From the NCBI RefSeq assembly GCF_003369915.1, contig NC_046675.1, positions 15,190,001-15,254,000 of the forward strand: 64,000 nt of DNA, written 5' to 3'. The translations under genes and the position numbers were made by a program. Position 1 is the first letter of the stretch. Each line of letters begins with the position of its first letter. The notes under the pieces were generated by a model that worked only from the letters and a program-made list of their open reading frames with translations, made no database searches and was not told the DNA's origin. The stretch is from Drosophila miranda (lineage: Eukaryota; Arthropoda; Insecta; Diptera; Drosophilidae). Positions 31,402-44,600 of this stretch are shown here, one piece after another.

Positions 31402-34400
31402 ATGACGCTAAACGAGAGTGACGCTACGCGATTGGAACTGACGCGGAACTTTTTGGAGCTTTCCCGAAATGTGGAGACCTGCACCGATCTGCGCAGCTCC
31501 GATTGCATTCAAATACTGGTGCAGATCTTGCACGCCAATGACGAGGGCCTGGCCACAGCCCGAAAATATGCCAGTCAAGCGCTGCACAATATCGTCCACA
31601 GCAATCCTGAGGAAAAGGAGCGCCAGCGGGAGGTTAAGATGCTGCGGCTGCTCGACCAGATCCTGGACTATTGCAACTTTCTGCGCACTCAACTGCAGAG
31701 CGGTGGCGAGGCCATAGCCGATGACGAGGATCGCCATCCCCTGGCTGCCATGAAACTGCTGATGAAGGCCAGCTTCGATGAGGAGCATCGCCAGACCATG
31801 TGCGAGCTTGGCGCCCTAAAGGCGATTCCCAATCTGGTGCATCTCGATCATGCAGTCCACGGGCCGGCAGCGGGACGCGACCAGTGTAATGCGTTGAGGA
31901 GCTATGGACTCATGGCTCTGACAAATCTCACATTCGGAGATGAAAACGTCCACAACAAGTCCTACCTATGCGGCCAGCGTCAATTTATGGAGGTAGTAAT
32001 TGCCCAGCTAAACACGGCTCCCGATGATCTGCTTCAGGTAAGAAACATATTTGTAATTTTTCTGAGCAATTTTAAACACATTCGATATGGCAGGTCCTGG
32101 CTGGCGTTTTGCGCAATCTGTCGTGGCGCGCCGACAAGCATATGAAGACCATCTTCAATGAGCTGGGCACGGTGACGGCCCTGGCCCGGGCAGCCATGCA
32201 GAACAAGAGCGAAAACACACTGAAGGCGGTGCTGTCGGCTCTGTGGAATCTCTCGGCTCACTGCAGCACCAACAAGGCGGAGTTCTGTGCTGTGGACGGA
32301 GCACTGGCCTTTCTAGTGAGCATGCTCAGCTACGAGGGGCCCAGCAAGACACTCAAGATCATCGAGAATGCTGGCGGTATCTTGCGCAACGTCTCGAGTC
32401 ACATCGCCGTATGTGAATCGTATCGTGAGATTCTACGAAGGCACAACGGCCTGTCCATCCTACTGCAGCAGCTAAAGTCAGATAGTCTGACCGTGGTAAG
32501 CAACTCTTGTGGCACACTGTGGAACCTGTCGGCCCGCTGTCCCGAGGACCAACAGTTTCTAATCGATCACAATGCCATTCCGCTGCTACGTGCCCTGATC
32601 GCCTCCAAGAATTCCATGATTGCCGAGGGCAGTGCCTCGGCTCTGAAGAATCTGGTCAACTTTAGGGCCGCTCTAGAACTGATACCCAACGGTGATTCCC
32701 TTTCACTGGACAACGATCCAGGACATGCGGGAACCCTGCCCCGACGATATAGCTCACTGCGTCTTAGTTCCAATCCCACGGGATCGCTGAAGAAAGTTCG
32801 ACCTTCCACAGTCGGTGTCGGCGTTGGCAAGGGTGAATTTTTGACCAGAAAATGCGGCGGCAGTCGCGAATCCATTTATTCGGGAAAATCCGATTCCACA
32901 AAATACTCAAGCAAGTCCGAGGGCGGGGCGAAGAACCCCTTTGAGATTGTAACGCCCACGGAGGAGCAACCCATTGACTACTCCATGAAGTACATGGAGC
33001 ATAAGCCGGACACCAAGACTTTCGAGATCGACTTGGATCAGCCCACGGACTTTAGTGCACGCTACAAAGAGCGACGATCCATACCATTAGGCACCACCGC
33101 ACAGCCACAGCTGAAAACAGAGACAAATGAGATTATTAACGATGCGTTGCCGCTGTCCAAATCAGACTCCACATCGGAGGGGGTTCCACTTTCCGCAACG
33201 AAGCAGAAAATTGGAACAGAGACACAGGGAGAGCATCCAATCAACTATTGCGAGGAGGGAACACCGGGCACTTTCAGTCGCTTTGATTCCCTCAACAGTC
33301 TGACAGAGAAGACTGATAAATCTCACCCAATGGCACCCAAAACGCCCACAAAGCCACAACAGCCGCCTGGAGCTCTGGCGCTGCACAGCAATACGCCGCA
33401 AAACATCGACTCGGCGCTGGAGACACCCTTGATGTTCTCGCGACGCAGTTCGATGGACTCGCTGGTGGGCGGTGATGATGAGACGATTGCTTGCGACGAT
33501 AATGGTTCCGTCATCAGCGAATACAGCCGAATGCAGAGCGGTGTTATATCGCCTTCAGAGTTGCCCGATTCCCCCACCCAGAGTATGCCACAGTCGCCGC
33601 GACGCGATCGTAAAATTCCCAATCTCCCGAACGGACAGAATCAGATTGAGACGACGACGACGACCCCAAGGAAAGCTGGCAATGTGTTCGAGGACAAACT
33701 GAACAGATTCCACATAGAACACACGCCCGCTGTCTTCTCCTGTGCCACCAGCCTCAGCAACCTGAGCATTCTGGATGATTCAAATGCCAACGGCAATCGT
33801 GAATCGCGTGGAAACGACATCAATGGGAATGGAGACGCCCCACGCAGCTACTGCACGGAGGACACACCTGCCCTGCTCTCCAAGGCGCCCAGCAACAGTG
33901 ATCTGTCGATTCTGTCCATACCCAACGATTTGAATGCCAACGAGGAGCGAGTACCGCCTCTACGCGTGCCAGTTTTGGGCACAGAGCACCCAACCACAGA
34001 GGATGCCATCTCCAAGATGCGTTGCGGCGGCAGCTCGCTGCCAAGCTATTTGCCAGTTTCCGACGAGATGAGCAAATACTACGTGGAGGACAGCCCATGC
34101 ACCTTCTCGGTAATTTCTGGACTATCCCATCTGACTGTGGGCTCCACTCGAGCAGGTCCAGTCTCTCAACTGCCCATGCTCCTGTCCGAAGAGGCACCCA
34201 AGCTGCCGCCCAGACGCAATGCCTCGCAAGCGGGAGTGGAGCCGCGTCTGCCGCCGAAGAGAAACGACTCGCTGTCCTCTCTCTCCATGGACTCGGATGA
34301 CGACTGCAATCTGTTGAGTCAGGTAAGTAATTTAAAGCTTGCATCAACGATGGGGATTGCTGAACGCTTCTCCACCATTTCATAGGCAATAGCGGCAGGT

Positions 34401-34793
34401 AGCTGCCGACCACAACCAAGCGGGGCCAGTGCCAGCACCAGTTCCAGTCATGCCAACACCAGTACCAGCACTCTGTCCAAGACAAATGGCCAGCGGAGAC
34501 AGACCGTGGATGATGGCAGCAAGCTGAACTATAGCTCGGATGATTCCTTGGACGACGATGATGGTCAGTCCAAGTCGCTGTTCGAGCAATGCATCCTCAG
34601 TGGCATGCACAAATCCAGCGATGCCCTTGAGTCCGAGAGTGAACCCTCATCTGCGCAGGGACAGGGACTGGGACAGGAGGGAAGCGCCCGCGATCGATTT
34701 GTCAGCAATCAGGTGAGGCAGATCGAGTCTATGTTGGCCGGAGGACGACCACATCCCACTGCCAGTAGTCGCCAGCAGGAGCATCGAGTGTAG
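31402..34793 (+). CDS. Apc2: Apc2, adenomatous polyposis coli 2
   Basis: A 1090-residue scaffold of the beta-catenin (Armadillo) destruction complex, also involved in cortical actin and spindle attachment. Exons: 31402-32037, 32094-34322 and 34386-34793. The N-terminal 450 residues are armadillo repeats (ALRSYGLMALTNLTFGDE; LSALWNLSAHCSTNKAEF; NSCGTLWNLSARCPEDQQ). Then come 15-residue beta-catenin sites (TFEIDLDQPTDFSARYKE) and 20-residue-type repeats (YCEEGTPGTFSRFDSLNSL, HIEHTPAVFSCATSLSNL, YCTEDTPALLSKAPSNSDL, YYVEDSPCTFSVISGLSHL). A SAMP Axin-binding repeat is visible (SPSELPDSPTQSMPQSP), and LFEQCILSGMHK near the C-terminus matches the conserved end of a SAMP-type element. No C-terminal microtubule or EB1 region is present, which is normal for fly Apc2. 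The gene is intact. Confidence 0.95.
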
Positions 34794-35038
34794 GCATCGA
34801 GAGATTGATTGAGAAGCAACACGCACACACACATTTTTCTGGTGGCTTTTAATCTTTTGTCTATGCTGTAACACGGTCTCAATTTTCCTATAGTTCAGAT
34901 TAAAAATTTGCACTTAAATTTAACGCACTCTTTAACACGTGTAATATACTCTTCTAACCACTCAAGGAAAAAGGAAAAACGGGAGGAGGATAAAATGGGA
35001 AAACCTAAGGAATAAGTATGCGTGATACAGTCGGTATA

Positions 35039-35044
35039 AATAAA
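35039..35044 (+). terminator. Poly(A) signal of Apc2
   Basis: AATAAA 246 bases after the Apc2 stop and 107 bases before the opposing CG5510 stop. Confidence 0.5.
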
Positions 35045-35150
35045 CTTGGTTTTGTCAATTGAGTCTCGTAGATACGATACTCTCGTAACATGATGCTTTG
35101 ATGATAGATACGACTAGCTTTGAGGCGTCCGGTCCGGCATCCATCATCCC

Positions 35151-36396
35151 TCAATAGAAACGCTTACGCGCATTGCGATCCTTGAAGTAGGAGATGGCCA
35201 AAATGGCCACCAAAGCCGCAACAACCACAACGAACAGAATTATGAAGAATATTTTGGCATTCGACATGCCCGGCTTGGGGTCATCTTTGTGCTCACGGGG
35301 TGGTTCAAAGCTTTTTGCATTTGGTACGATATTGGTTCGTCGCATAATTTCGTCATGCTGTGGGGAGGAAAAAACAGTTTAAGGGTTTATGTTGAGATAT
35401 AAGGGTTACATACCGAAACGTCGTTATCAATGTCGTAAAACTTAAAGCTGTGGATGTCGTGGTTATCGGACAAGTCGCCTGTCGTTGCCGACAAGCCCAA
35501 GTAGTAGCCCGTTGGCAGCTCTACGTTCCCAACCACGAAGCAGCTCTTCCACTCGTTTCGATTCTCCAAATCCGTCGATACGGATAAGATATCGTTCTCG
35601 TAGCGTATGCTTATGAGTGTCTCGTATTCCACATTGCGGAACCGCACCTCACAGCCTGACAGCTGCGTGTGCGTGCCATCGCGATCGTGGTCGTAGCTCC
35701 AGCTGCCGTTATTCACCATTGCACTCAAGTACGGATGTTGGTGCTAAAAATACATACAGTCGAGCGCTTAGTCATGACACAAGGAAATCGTATGGTTTTT
35801 CGTACATTGTGGGGACCGTTGTGATTGCTGTAGGTATCCAAAATGATGGCCAATCCGTTGAAGTAGTCCTTACTGCCAAAGACGGGGCCCGTCTGCATGC
35901 GCTCCTTCGTATACCAAACTGCAAAGCCATCGCCAAAGAGTTCAGTGCCTTTGCCGTGAACCTTGAAGCCCACATGTATCTCCCAGTTGCGCGACATGAT
36001 GGGCTTAAGAGGGGCAAGATAGATTAAACCATCGTAAATAAAATTTTGATAACACCAGCACAGGAACACTTACATTGTAGTTCCAAAGTGCGCCACTCTT
36101 TGACTGCAAGTCCGGCGTCAGTCTTATGTAGTTGCTGGTCACCATTGTGTTGCCCATGAAGTCCCAGTGGGGTAGGATGACGCCAACACCTTGAGTTGAA
36201 TGATTGTATCAATCCAGTTGCAGCTACGTTGGAGGTACACGTAAACCGCATCACAATTAAACGACATACCTTGAAATGGACGAACCAGACTATGGTCCCG
36301 CTTCATGTAGTCTCCATTCTCGTTACCCAAAATATCCGATGCCAGAAAGACGACAAACAGCCCCAGGAGACAACTTGTGTTTATTATCTGGGTCAT
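35151..36396 (-). CDS. CG5510: CG5510, VIP36/LMAN2-type L-type lectin
   Basis: A 325-residue type I membrane lectin that sorts high-mannose glycoproteins between the ER and Golgi. Five exons on the minus strand: 36396-36270, 36189-36074, 36003-35806, 35743-35414, 35357-35151. Residues 1 to about 24 form a signal peptide (LLGLFVVFLASDILG). The legume-lectin beta-sandwich carries family landmarks: LIRPFQG-like LVRPFQG, the metal- and sugar-site regions GDGFAVWYTKE and GLAIILDTYSNHNGPH, and FYDID. A transmembrane helix (KIFFIILFVVVVAALVAILA) is followed by a short cytosolic tail ending KRFY, the ER-exit and retrieval signal seen in VIP36. One acceptor is unusual (CTCAAG at 36190) but is fixed by phase and conservation. 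Confidence 0.93.
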
Positions 36397-36511
36397 TTCT
36401 GCATTCGTCGGCCTCTAATTTCTTCGGGTACTATTCCAAAAATTTAAGTAAATATTTTCTTGGAGAAAATTCTTTGATGCGCCGGCTAGATAGAGGTGGG
36501 AAAACATGATT

Positions 36512-36561
36512 CATCGATGTTTTTTCCATTTTTTTAAACATCGATTGGCGAAACATCGATG
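36512..36561. promoter_or_regulatory. Cluster of CATCGAT motifs at the CG5510 promoter
   Basis: CATCGAT appears three times, at 36512, 36539 and 36554, two of them in the palindrome CATCGATG. They lie 115-165 bp upstream of the CG5510 start codon. They resemble DREF/BEAF-32 sites (core ATCGAT). An inverted pair recurs at 37109-37126. Confidence 0.5.
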
Positions 36562-36720
36562 TTTAGTTTTATGCTTGTCACGTCTCTATGAAAGAAAAAA
36601 CTAACTAAAGCACGAAAGGTACGCACTTGGTTGAGCTATTTTATTTTCGTTGTTAAAACACTCTTTTATATATATATGTTGGGTTGGCTTGGATGTGTTG
36701 GCAAAAGCACAATTAAGCGT

Positions 36721-37011
36721 TGGCAAAATTTAAACAAGCACAGGATGTTGAGCCGTTGGCATTGATTCAGGAAGTGCCAACTCGTTGGAACAGTGCGTTA
36801 AATTAATAATTCAATTTTTAGAGGAATACAGATGGAATGATGCCTTTCAAAGCTGCTGCCCAGAAATATCTGTGCGTCCCGGCCACGTCCTGCGAGTTTG
36901 TGCGAATGTTCAGCAAGGCCGGTCAAATTATTTCTGATCGTCGTATTCGCCTTAAGCCGAAAGTAGAGGACCAGTCAATGTTTCTAAACCAAAATCAGGA
37001 CTTGTTTTAAG
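36721..37011 (+). mobile_element. Fossil hAT-family DNA transposon (transposase C-terminus)
   Basis: Two pieces of a hAT transposase remain. The first, at 36721-36802, reads AKFKQAQDVEPLALIQEVPT then RWNSALN, matching the LIQDVPTRWNST block. The second, at 36840-37011, reads PFKAAAQKYLCVPATS, CEFVRMFSKAGQIISDRR then IRLKP, matching the dimerisation domain (KYLCIPATSVPSERLFSTAG). The RWNS block and the dimerisation domain are normally separated by well over 100 residues, so an internal deletion has joined them. A stop codon interrupts between the pieces. No terminal inverted repeats or 8-bp target duplications could be seen. The element is dead. Confidence 0.75.
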
Positions 37012-37127
37012 ATATAATCTAGGGAATTGACTTTTTTCATGTTGCTGAACAAAAGCTATGAGCTATTGAAAGTGAAATTATCTCAAATTAAAACGATCTC
37101 TAATAAAAACATCGAAAAAATCGATGT

Positions 37128-37650
37128 CAGAAATATACCGAAACATACCGTCTCATTTAAAAAATATATCGTAGATTTACTGACGAATTCAAGTTATATT
37201 TTACATATTCCTTGTTTTTGATCTTCCGTGGAATATCATTAGCTAGATAAAAACATTTGCCATGCCCCAATAATTGGGCATATTCACCCTAATTCGATAT
37301 CCAAGTACAGGAATTTAAGTACATAATTTAAAAGTATGGAATGAGTCTCATTGTTGTCAACCGGGTAAAAGAGGTCTTTACCCGATTCAAGTTCGGTTAT
37401 CGATACTATCGACTGGATACGAGTGGTGCGCACCAAATATAAATTTTTTGAATGTGAACGACAAGGATTTGAATGTTGGCAACCGGCCCATTACCGATTC
37501 AAAAAATACGACGAATTCATCAATTTTGATCTTCCGTCGAATATTCTCAGCTATATGGAACATTTAGCCATGCCCACATAAATTTATACGATTAATGAAT
37601 CAATTTTCTACTTGATTGGCTTAATTTAAATAATTGCTTTTATTGCATTT
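37128..37650. repeat. Dispersed AT-rich repeat, second locus with two partial copies
   Basis: AATATACCGAAACATACCGT, then TTTTTGATCTTCCGTGGAAT at about 37214-37232, and a second copy TTTTGATCTTCCGTCGAAT with GCCCACATAAATTTATACG and ATTAATGAATCAATTTTCTAC at about 37525-37612. It is clearly related to 27925-28315. TATCGATA occurs at 37398-37405 between the copies. No coding capacity. Confidence 0.75.
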
Positions 37651-40600
37651 CTAACATTGAGTATGATGATCAGAAATAAATGTAACCTTTCAAAATTCTT
37701 TGCAATATAAGTCGGGTGCAAAATCAGTGGATTTTGAAATGGAGACACAGTAATTTTTTTTAATTATAATGGAATATTTATTTATTCTATAATATTTGTT
37801 TATTTGTATACAAGTATATGTATTTGATATGTATTTAGATTTGAGAAAATACAAATACAAATACATACAACAGATAAAATGTCAGGTTTGGCTGTTATAT
37901 GTGGGACAAATTGGTTATGCTATAAAATATGTCACGGAAGTGCAGCTTAAACTACTGAGCTGATGAATGCCTACGCAAATTGTTGTCATCAACAATTTCC
38001 CCCTCTTAAATGTTTTTCGACACTACAATCATGCATATATATACCCTGTGTGTTTTTTCAACCTGTTTGAATGAATATTAATCGGATTGGAATACAACAT
38101 ACAACGCAACGCCAACAACTCTGTCAGTTTGTCAAAGTAATGGCCTGCCCAACGCACGGGCAGGGGGTGTGCACAGTCCGTTAACTGTGGCGGAGGCAGT
38201 TTAACGGCCTATTGCACACGCACATTCGCGCCTTCGCGGGCTCTCGCGAGCCGCCCGTGGCACGCCTAATGGAAAACGAGAAGGAGAAACCAGTTCCAAG
38301 AGTTTTCTTCCTCGGCATGCGTTTGCGGTGCTCCGTTGCTCGCTGCCGCGCTTTGGGGGGCACTGTCAAGGTCGGATCGTGAGAATATATGGATAAAAAA
38401 TACTGAATAATGCAAATCGGACAGGAACTTTGGCATGCACTTGGACTTGGAGTGCAGTTTGGGCACAATTAGCTAATTAGAGGCAACAGCAGTTAACGGT
38501 GCAGCATGTGTTTGTCAACTGTGAAAGTCGGCGGAGATTCTCAGAGGTTGCTTCCTCAACACGCCGCTAATTGGCATATAACGTGCCTAATTATATCAGT
38601 CATTTATGAAATCATTTCACTTTTCACCCCGTCCAGAAGCAGCAGCAGCAGCAGCTGCAATTACGTTTCCGTTGACTTTTTATTTCGTGTGTTCGTCGTT
38701 TGTTCTTGTTCGATTCGAATCAATTCATTTGACGACTCATCGGCACTTGACTTGACTTCCTCATGCACGAGTGAAATATTGTACGAAATTGCGGTTATTT
38801 TGGGGTCTGGACACGGGCGCTTCCCGAACGATGATTAATGGAGCGGAGGGAGCCAGGGCCAGAGCCAGAGTTTCCCACAGCAGCATCGGTTCGGGGATGG
38901 GGATGGAGATAGGGCAATTAGCATAGTTGGATGATCCGATCAGAATTTATTTATAGCCAGATAGAATCGCAGGTGATTAGTAGTGCGCTTAAAAGCTCAT
39001 TTGTTAGTTATAGCTGACGGCTGTCATGTGCAGACAAGTTCAGACCCAAACACACACAGCCCAAGCAGACGGACGGACTTTTCAATTTTAATTCCTCAAA
39101 GTGGCAATAACCTGGGGCTGTGACTGGGGCCAAGACAGGGCATAACTGAGGCCGCTGAAATTTTATTGGTACACGGGCGGGCAAATGATTGATAACTTCG
39201 CAGCAAAAAGCAAAAGCAAAAGCAAAGAAAGCCAAAGTGCGCGCAAGGCGTTTGGTTTGGTTTTGGCTAATTGATTCAGCATAAATCAATGGCAATCAAC
39301 AATTAGCCGCCGCTATACTCGTAATTGCCTCGCTTACAACAATTGAAACTGAACTTGACCCTCTCGTCGGACTAAACCTGAAGCTGAAGTGAAGTGAAGA
39401 CAATGCAAAAAGAACAGAACGGAAGGCCAGCCCCCCGGATCACCGAAGCATACACTACACTCTAGCCGATTCCCACAAATGTCTGGCCACTAAATCATAG
39501 CTCACTCCGGGCATGACTAACTGCGGCCAGTAGTCGGTTTGACCCTTTTTCGGCGAGGGTATCCATCAATCAATTCGACTTTGGCGGTTGCAACCACCCA
39601 GCTTCAGCCAAGGAGCTTTTGCGGGCAGGCCAGCTGTGGATTGAACTTGAACTTGCTCTCTCTCCTTCCCCTCCCTCTCTGGCCTTCCTTTGCCGCTGTC
39701 TCTTGCTCCCGCTACCAGCTTCAGCTTCAGCTTCATGGCTGATTGACTGCTTAACTGCTTGGCGCATAAAAAAGACTAAAACTGAATTAACCAGAAAGAA
39801 AGGCCAGCTTCGGGGGTCGCAGCTTCTAATACACTTTTGGATTGTTGGTTCTTGTGGTAGAACTTAATTAAAGCAATTCGATTTTGGTTAAATTTTGGAA
39901 GCCAGATCGATAATTTCCCTTTTGAAGTACTGCCTGTTAAAAGGGTCTAATCTGTGCTAAGAGACTACTATCCATAGAAGCAGAAAAGAATGGCTAACGC
40001 TTCGCTTGCAAACTTCTAGGCCAAATCACGATACCCTCTGCCAGACCAGAGTAGAATGCTCGTATGTTTAACCCGAGCACATTTCTCGCATAGCAGCAAA
40101 CAAGTGTGCAAATCGTATTAAATTAAAGCTAATCAAACATGACAAGCATTCCTCATGAATTTCACATTTACTTTTTGTCTAAGGGCCCCGCCACACACAA
40201 TCCAACCCAACCCAAAGCACGCTGAGTAGAGTGGATATAGAAGCATGCAATAAATGTCAATCGTTAAACGATGCGACACTTAAGCTCTAATATAAAAGAA
40301 GCCGCTTAGGTTCTACGGAATGTGCTGCTGCTATTGCTATCTTCCGGCAGACAGTTGGCGCGTTATGATTATGGTTATGACAGAAGCCGTATATGATATG
40401 ATTATGCATATATCTATTCTTAATCATTGAAGCGGGCACAGCTTGATCTGTCATTTAAATGAAGCAAGCAGTCAGTCCCCCGCCAGAGGGGTGAGGGGTG
40501 TGGGCCTTACTAAAGACAATACTAAAAACAATGTTGGCAAGCACAAACATTTCACGGTCAAGTCAAGCAGAGCCGGAAGAAATTGCCAAAGCAACGTTCG

Positions 40601-41060
40601 CCTGTGCCGCCAAGCTGTTTGTTATTTTATTTTCACCTGCAATCAAGTCAAGGTGTTGCCAGCTTTCCAATTACATATGCTAGACACTGGATTGGATAGG
40701 ATAGTGGGGATTTGCATAAACCACTGCAGCATCAACAGCATTAGCAGCAGCAGCGGCTGGTTGACTCGTTTGGAGACCCCAAAACTGGTTACCGGAACCA
40801 ATAAACCAGATGAATATTAATTTGCTAGAAAGTTGAATTGGCACTGCAGCCGATTCCCCCCATTGGCCGCACTACTCGAAAAGAACAATCATCACGTGGC
40901 CAGAGGCAAAGGCACACAGTGCACGTAGGCCAACAGCAGCACCACCAAAGCCAAAAGCACTCGACGGGAGAAAAACTCACTCAAAAAGCGGCGACGGCGG
41001 CGGCGACCCACTCAAAACTAACGCACGAAACAAAGCAGGCAGGCGGCTGTGGGGCTCATG
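37651..41060. other. Gene-poor intergenic region
   Basis: About 3.4 kb without a supported gene on either strand. It includes AGC/CAG runs (38640-38656), AAAGCA repeats (39205-39225) and CTTCAG triplet repeats (39718-39735). It is the likely upstream regulatory region of the small secreted protein gene; nothing specific can be assigned. Confidence 0.45.
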
Positions 41061-41063
41061 CTT

Positions 41064-41184
41064 TATATAAAATCAACTGAGCATATCTGTTGGAATTCAT
41101 TAAACGTTTTACTGCACAACCCGACCGACGTACGACGTACAGCAGTTAGAGGCCCGAGAGCTCCGTCGCACACAAATCTTTCGT
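41064..41184 (+). promoter_or_regulatory. TATA promoter and likely 5' UTR exon of the secreted-protein gene
   Basis: TATATAA at 41064-41070 is followed about 30 bases on by plausible start-site sequence. A strong donor, TTTCGT|GTAAGTCAG, lies at 41184/41185. A matching acceptor, TAATTGCAG at 41612-41620, opens the exon carrying the start codon. The linkage is inferred. Confidence 0.5.
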
Positions 41185-41675
41185 GTAAGTCAGTCCGGTC
41201 CGCCGCCACCAAGCCACCAAGCCACCAAGCCACAAAGCCAACAAGCCAAGATTCCGCCAAGAGTCCGGCAGTAAGCAGGCTGGCTTACAGGCAGTTGCGG
41301 GCGGCTCACAGCATTTGAATTCAGTTTTTCCTTTGGCTTCGCGTGCTCGTCGTCGTGCCTGTTCGAAAAAAACCAAAACCAAAAACAAACAACAAATACC
41401 TCAAAAATATATTAACTTAACGCATTGCTGCATTTTTTTTGCGAAACTGCAACTGAAATATCACACCATAAAAAAACAAACAAAAAAGTAATCATCAATT
41501 TTGGTTAATGAAATTCAAAGCCAAAACGTTTTCGTGTCATGCAAATGAAAGAAGTGCAAAAGTGTTTAAAACTCCCCATAAATAAACATAATATTTCAAA
41601 TATTTGTTAACTAATTGCAGCTTCACACACAAACACCTAGCAGCAGCAGCAGCAGAAGCTCAATCAACCATCAAT

Positions 41676-44600
41676 ATGAAATTTGTAAGTATATTTTACT
41701 AGTGTTTGATTCGTACTTTTTGTGGACTGCAGTTGGCAAGTTTGTTGCCTAAGTCTTTTGTTTTCATTGGTGTTTTCTCGTGGTTTTCGCGGCAATTGTC
41801 ACCACATTTCCATTTGCCGCTAATGCAATATAATTGTTAACACGTTCGGGCCACATTTGAACCGCAAATGAAGTCCGCTAGTTGGCTTCGACAGTTGTCA
41901 AATGACTGTTGCGGTGGCTGCTGGCGGCTGGCGGCTGGCTCTATCTGCGAGGCTTTGTTTTGTTCTCCAAGAATTTTTATTGGGGGCCCTGGCACTCTAA
42001 TTTATGGCCCACAAAAGTCGTGTGTGTCAGCAGGCCATGAAGGCAAAAGTCACCGCCGCGACATGTCTATATCCAATGCCTAAGTAGATACCACTTTAAG
42101 CCAGACGCTCGGTTCCTTTATGGCAAGGCCTGGCCTTGCATTACTTTTGGCCGTTGCGACTCTGATGTGACGAGACCATCCAAGTGATGAATATTTGGAA
42201 CGCCTATTAGTCGGGGCAAATTATGTATATTAGTGGGTTGCACTATTACAAAAGATTTCCATGCATAATTCGTTCAATATAGTTGATTGGAATGCGCCAT
42301 GCGTTGATGGAAGTCCCTGACCTTCCCCAGCCATATCATTGGTTCAAGTATTTTCCCAGCATTTTCTAATCCCCAATCAAAATATAATTCAATTTGTCTT
42401 GCATACGGCACAAATTACACAAATTTAACTAGATTTAATTAGAAGTTTTAGGAGTATCCGCCCGAAAGTGGCCTTCAATCGGGGGGAGGGGCCTGCAATT
42501 ACATGGAAAAACGCACGCAAAAAATGTTCAAGTTCATGTTGAAGGCCACGCAATGTTGAGAGCGCGAGACCCGAGACGGCCAGCAGACAGATCAGGCAGC
42601 AGGCAGCAGCCAGCAGCCAAGCCAAAAACGTGCGCCGGGCATGCGTTTTGTAACTTAATTGAAAAGTGCGATACACACGCGCCAAGAAAACGCCAATGGC
42701 CAAGAGTCCAAGAGCCAAGGAATGCCAAAGCCATGACCATGCCTAAGCCAGGCCCGCACTGACCGACCGACCAGCTTCTTGTGTCGAATTGCGTGCCGTG
42801 CCGTGCCCCCCTTCCGAGTGAAGTCGGCTCCCAGCCGCGTTAGCCTCCAATCATGAATGAATGAACGAACCGATGCTGTGCTGTGCGTGAAAACCAAATG
42901 AAAAGCACACTTAAAAATTATAAAAATGCAAGCGTGCAATGCACTAGAAAAAATCTTATGCAACTCCCGATGATGGGGAGAATTGCAGCCCAGAGGGGGG
43001 TGTCTGCAGCTGGAGAAGGGGTCTGTGACCGTCTCTGCAGTCGGCATCGTTTCATCGGAGGCCCAGTGGTGGCCCAGTGGTAGCCCAGTGGTGGCTGTGG
43101 TGGGCACCCTGGGAAACCGCAATCAACGTCGCTCTCGATTAGGATTTTGGCCCATGCACACGTAAAAGATTTATTAATTGCTCTCAACCATTCCCATTCC
43201 CGTTCCCATTCCCTCTAGATCGCTTGGTTAATCGTTGTCGCCGTCAACTTTTGCCCAGTCAGACGCTTGCTCTTTCGCTCGTCCGTCGTCTGTAGTCCAA
43301 TGTTACTCTGCCTTTTACACGCTTTGCGTGTTGAAATTCAAATTAATTGCTATACATAGTCGTACTTGTACAATTTTTATTTTGTATTTGCTTTGGTTTC
43401 GCCTTGCGTTTCGCTTGGCTTCTCTCTAATGAAGATGTCGCGCCGGAAAGTGCCGATTGCCCAATGGCCCCAGGTATACGTACTGGAGGCTCCGACATGT
43501 CCATGCATAATGATGGTGGCGGGTAGTTAGTGGTTGGTGGTTGCATGCTCTTGGCCAGGTCAAAGCATCTGAAACAGCTTTGAGTGAAATATGGTACAGC
43601 GAGGAGAAGTTGCACGATAGCAGGCTATAGTTGGATCCTTCGAATAGTAAATCTCCTACATTCCCAGAGGATTCATTTGGGTCAGAGCTCCCATAGATTG
43701 GAACGAGACAACACCGACTGAACACCGGCTCAACATTCATAAGCCGTCCAGCCAGCCAGCCAGCCAGCCAGCCGTTGGACTGTTAAACAGGACTCCATGC
43801 CATGTCATTTGATATCGTCCCATCGTGATAGACGGCGCTGGCGCACAGCACAACAATTTCTATTACAATTTTGTGTCGCTTAGGCCGCCTTGACGGCGAT
43901 TAGCGTTGGAGTTTTGCGTTTGAGCAGCAGCTGTCGCAACCGCAGCTGAGAGCGGGCCAGGAGTTTGGGCTTGAGTCTGAATTGGATTTGAAGTTGGATC
44001 TATGGCTGATGCCGATGCCGATGCCCATGCTGTCCAGGCTGTAGTCAGTCATTCAGTTTGTCAGTCAGTCAATGCTCATGGCATGGCAAGTGCATGGCAT
44101 ACACATGTCCAGCTTCAGATTCAGAGCTCCAAAATCCACTGCCCACTGCCCACATGAGCGGAGGCTCATGCGCTAGTTGCGAAAAATATTTCTGTTAGAT
44201 TTATCGCTGCAGATCGATAGGGGGTACGAGTACGAGTACGAGTGCTGTGCTGCTCCATTACCATATTTATAAGGCATGTGCGTTTTGCGCTGTGTTTGGC
44301 ATTTTGTCAGACTTTAAATGCTACAAATTTGCTCGGCTCGACGGCTGGCTGGCTGGCTGGTTGGCTGTTTGGCTGGAAACCAGTTTGAACTTGAACTCAT
44401 TCTGCGGGCAGGAAAAAGGAAAATCAATGGCCAGATCAACGTCTTTGTCGTCACCGGTCACCGGCGGATTCTCACGCTGCACGAGCGCGCACTCGAAATT
44501 TGCACTTCCTAGCCAAATTGATGTTTAATAATTCAATTACAATTGACAATAGATTGAGCAACAGCAACTCACGGATGGCGACTGCGACTGCCGCGGCAAG

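Noticed and set aside
35617-36027. 136-codon plus-strand frame opposite CG5510
   Set aside because: Shadow of the lectin exons; crosses a confirmed intron without signal.
42425-42718. 97-codon hydrophobic frame on the minus strand in the large intron
   Set aside because: It looks like a two-helix membrane protein but comes from GCCAAGAGCC and CAGCAGCC repeats, with no acceptor/donor context or known relative.
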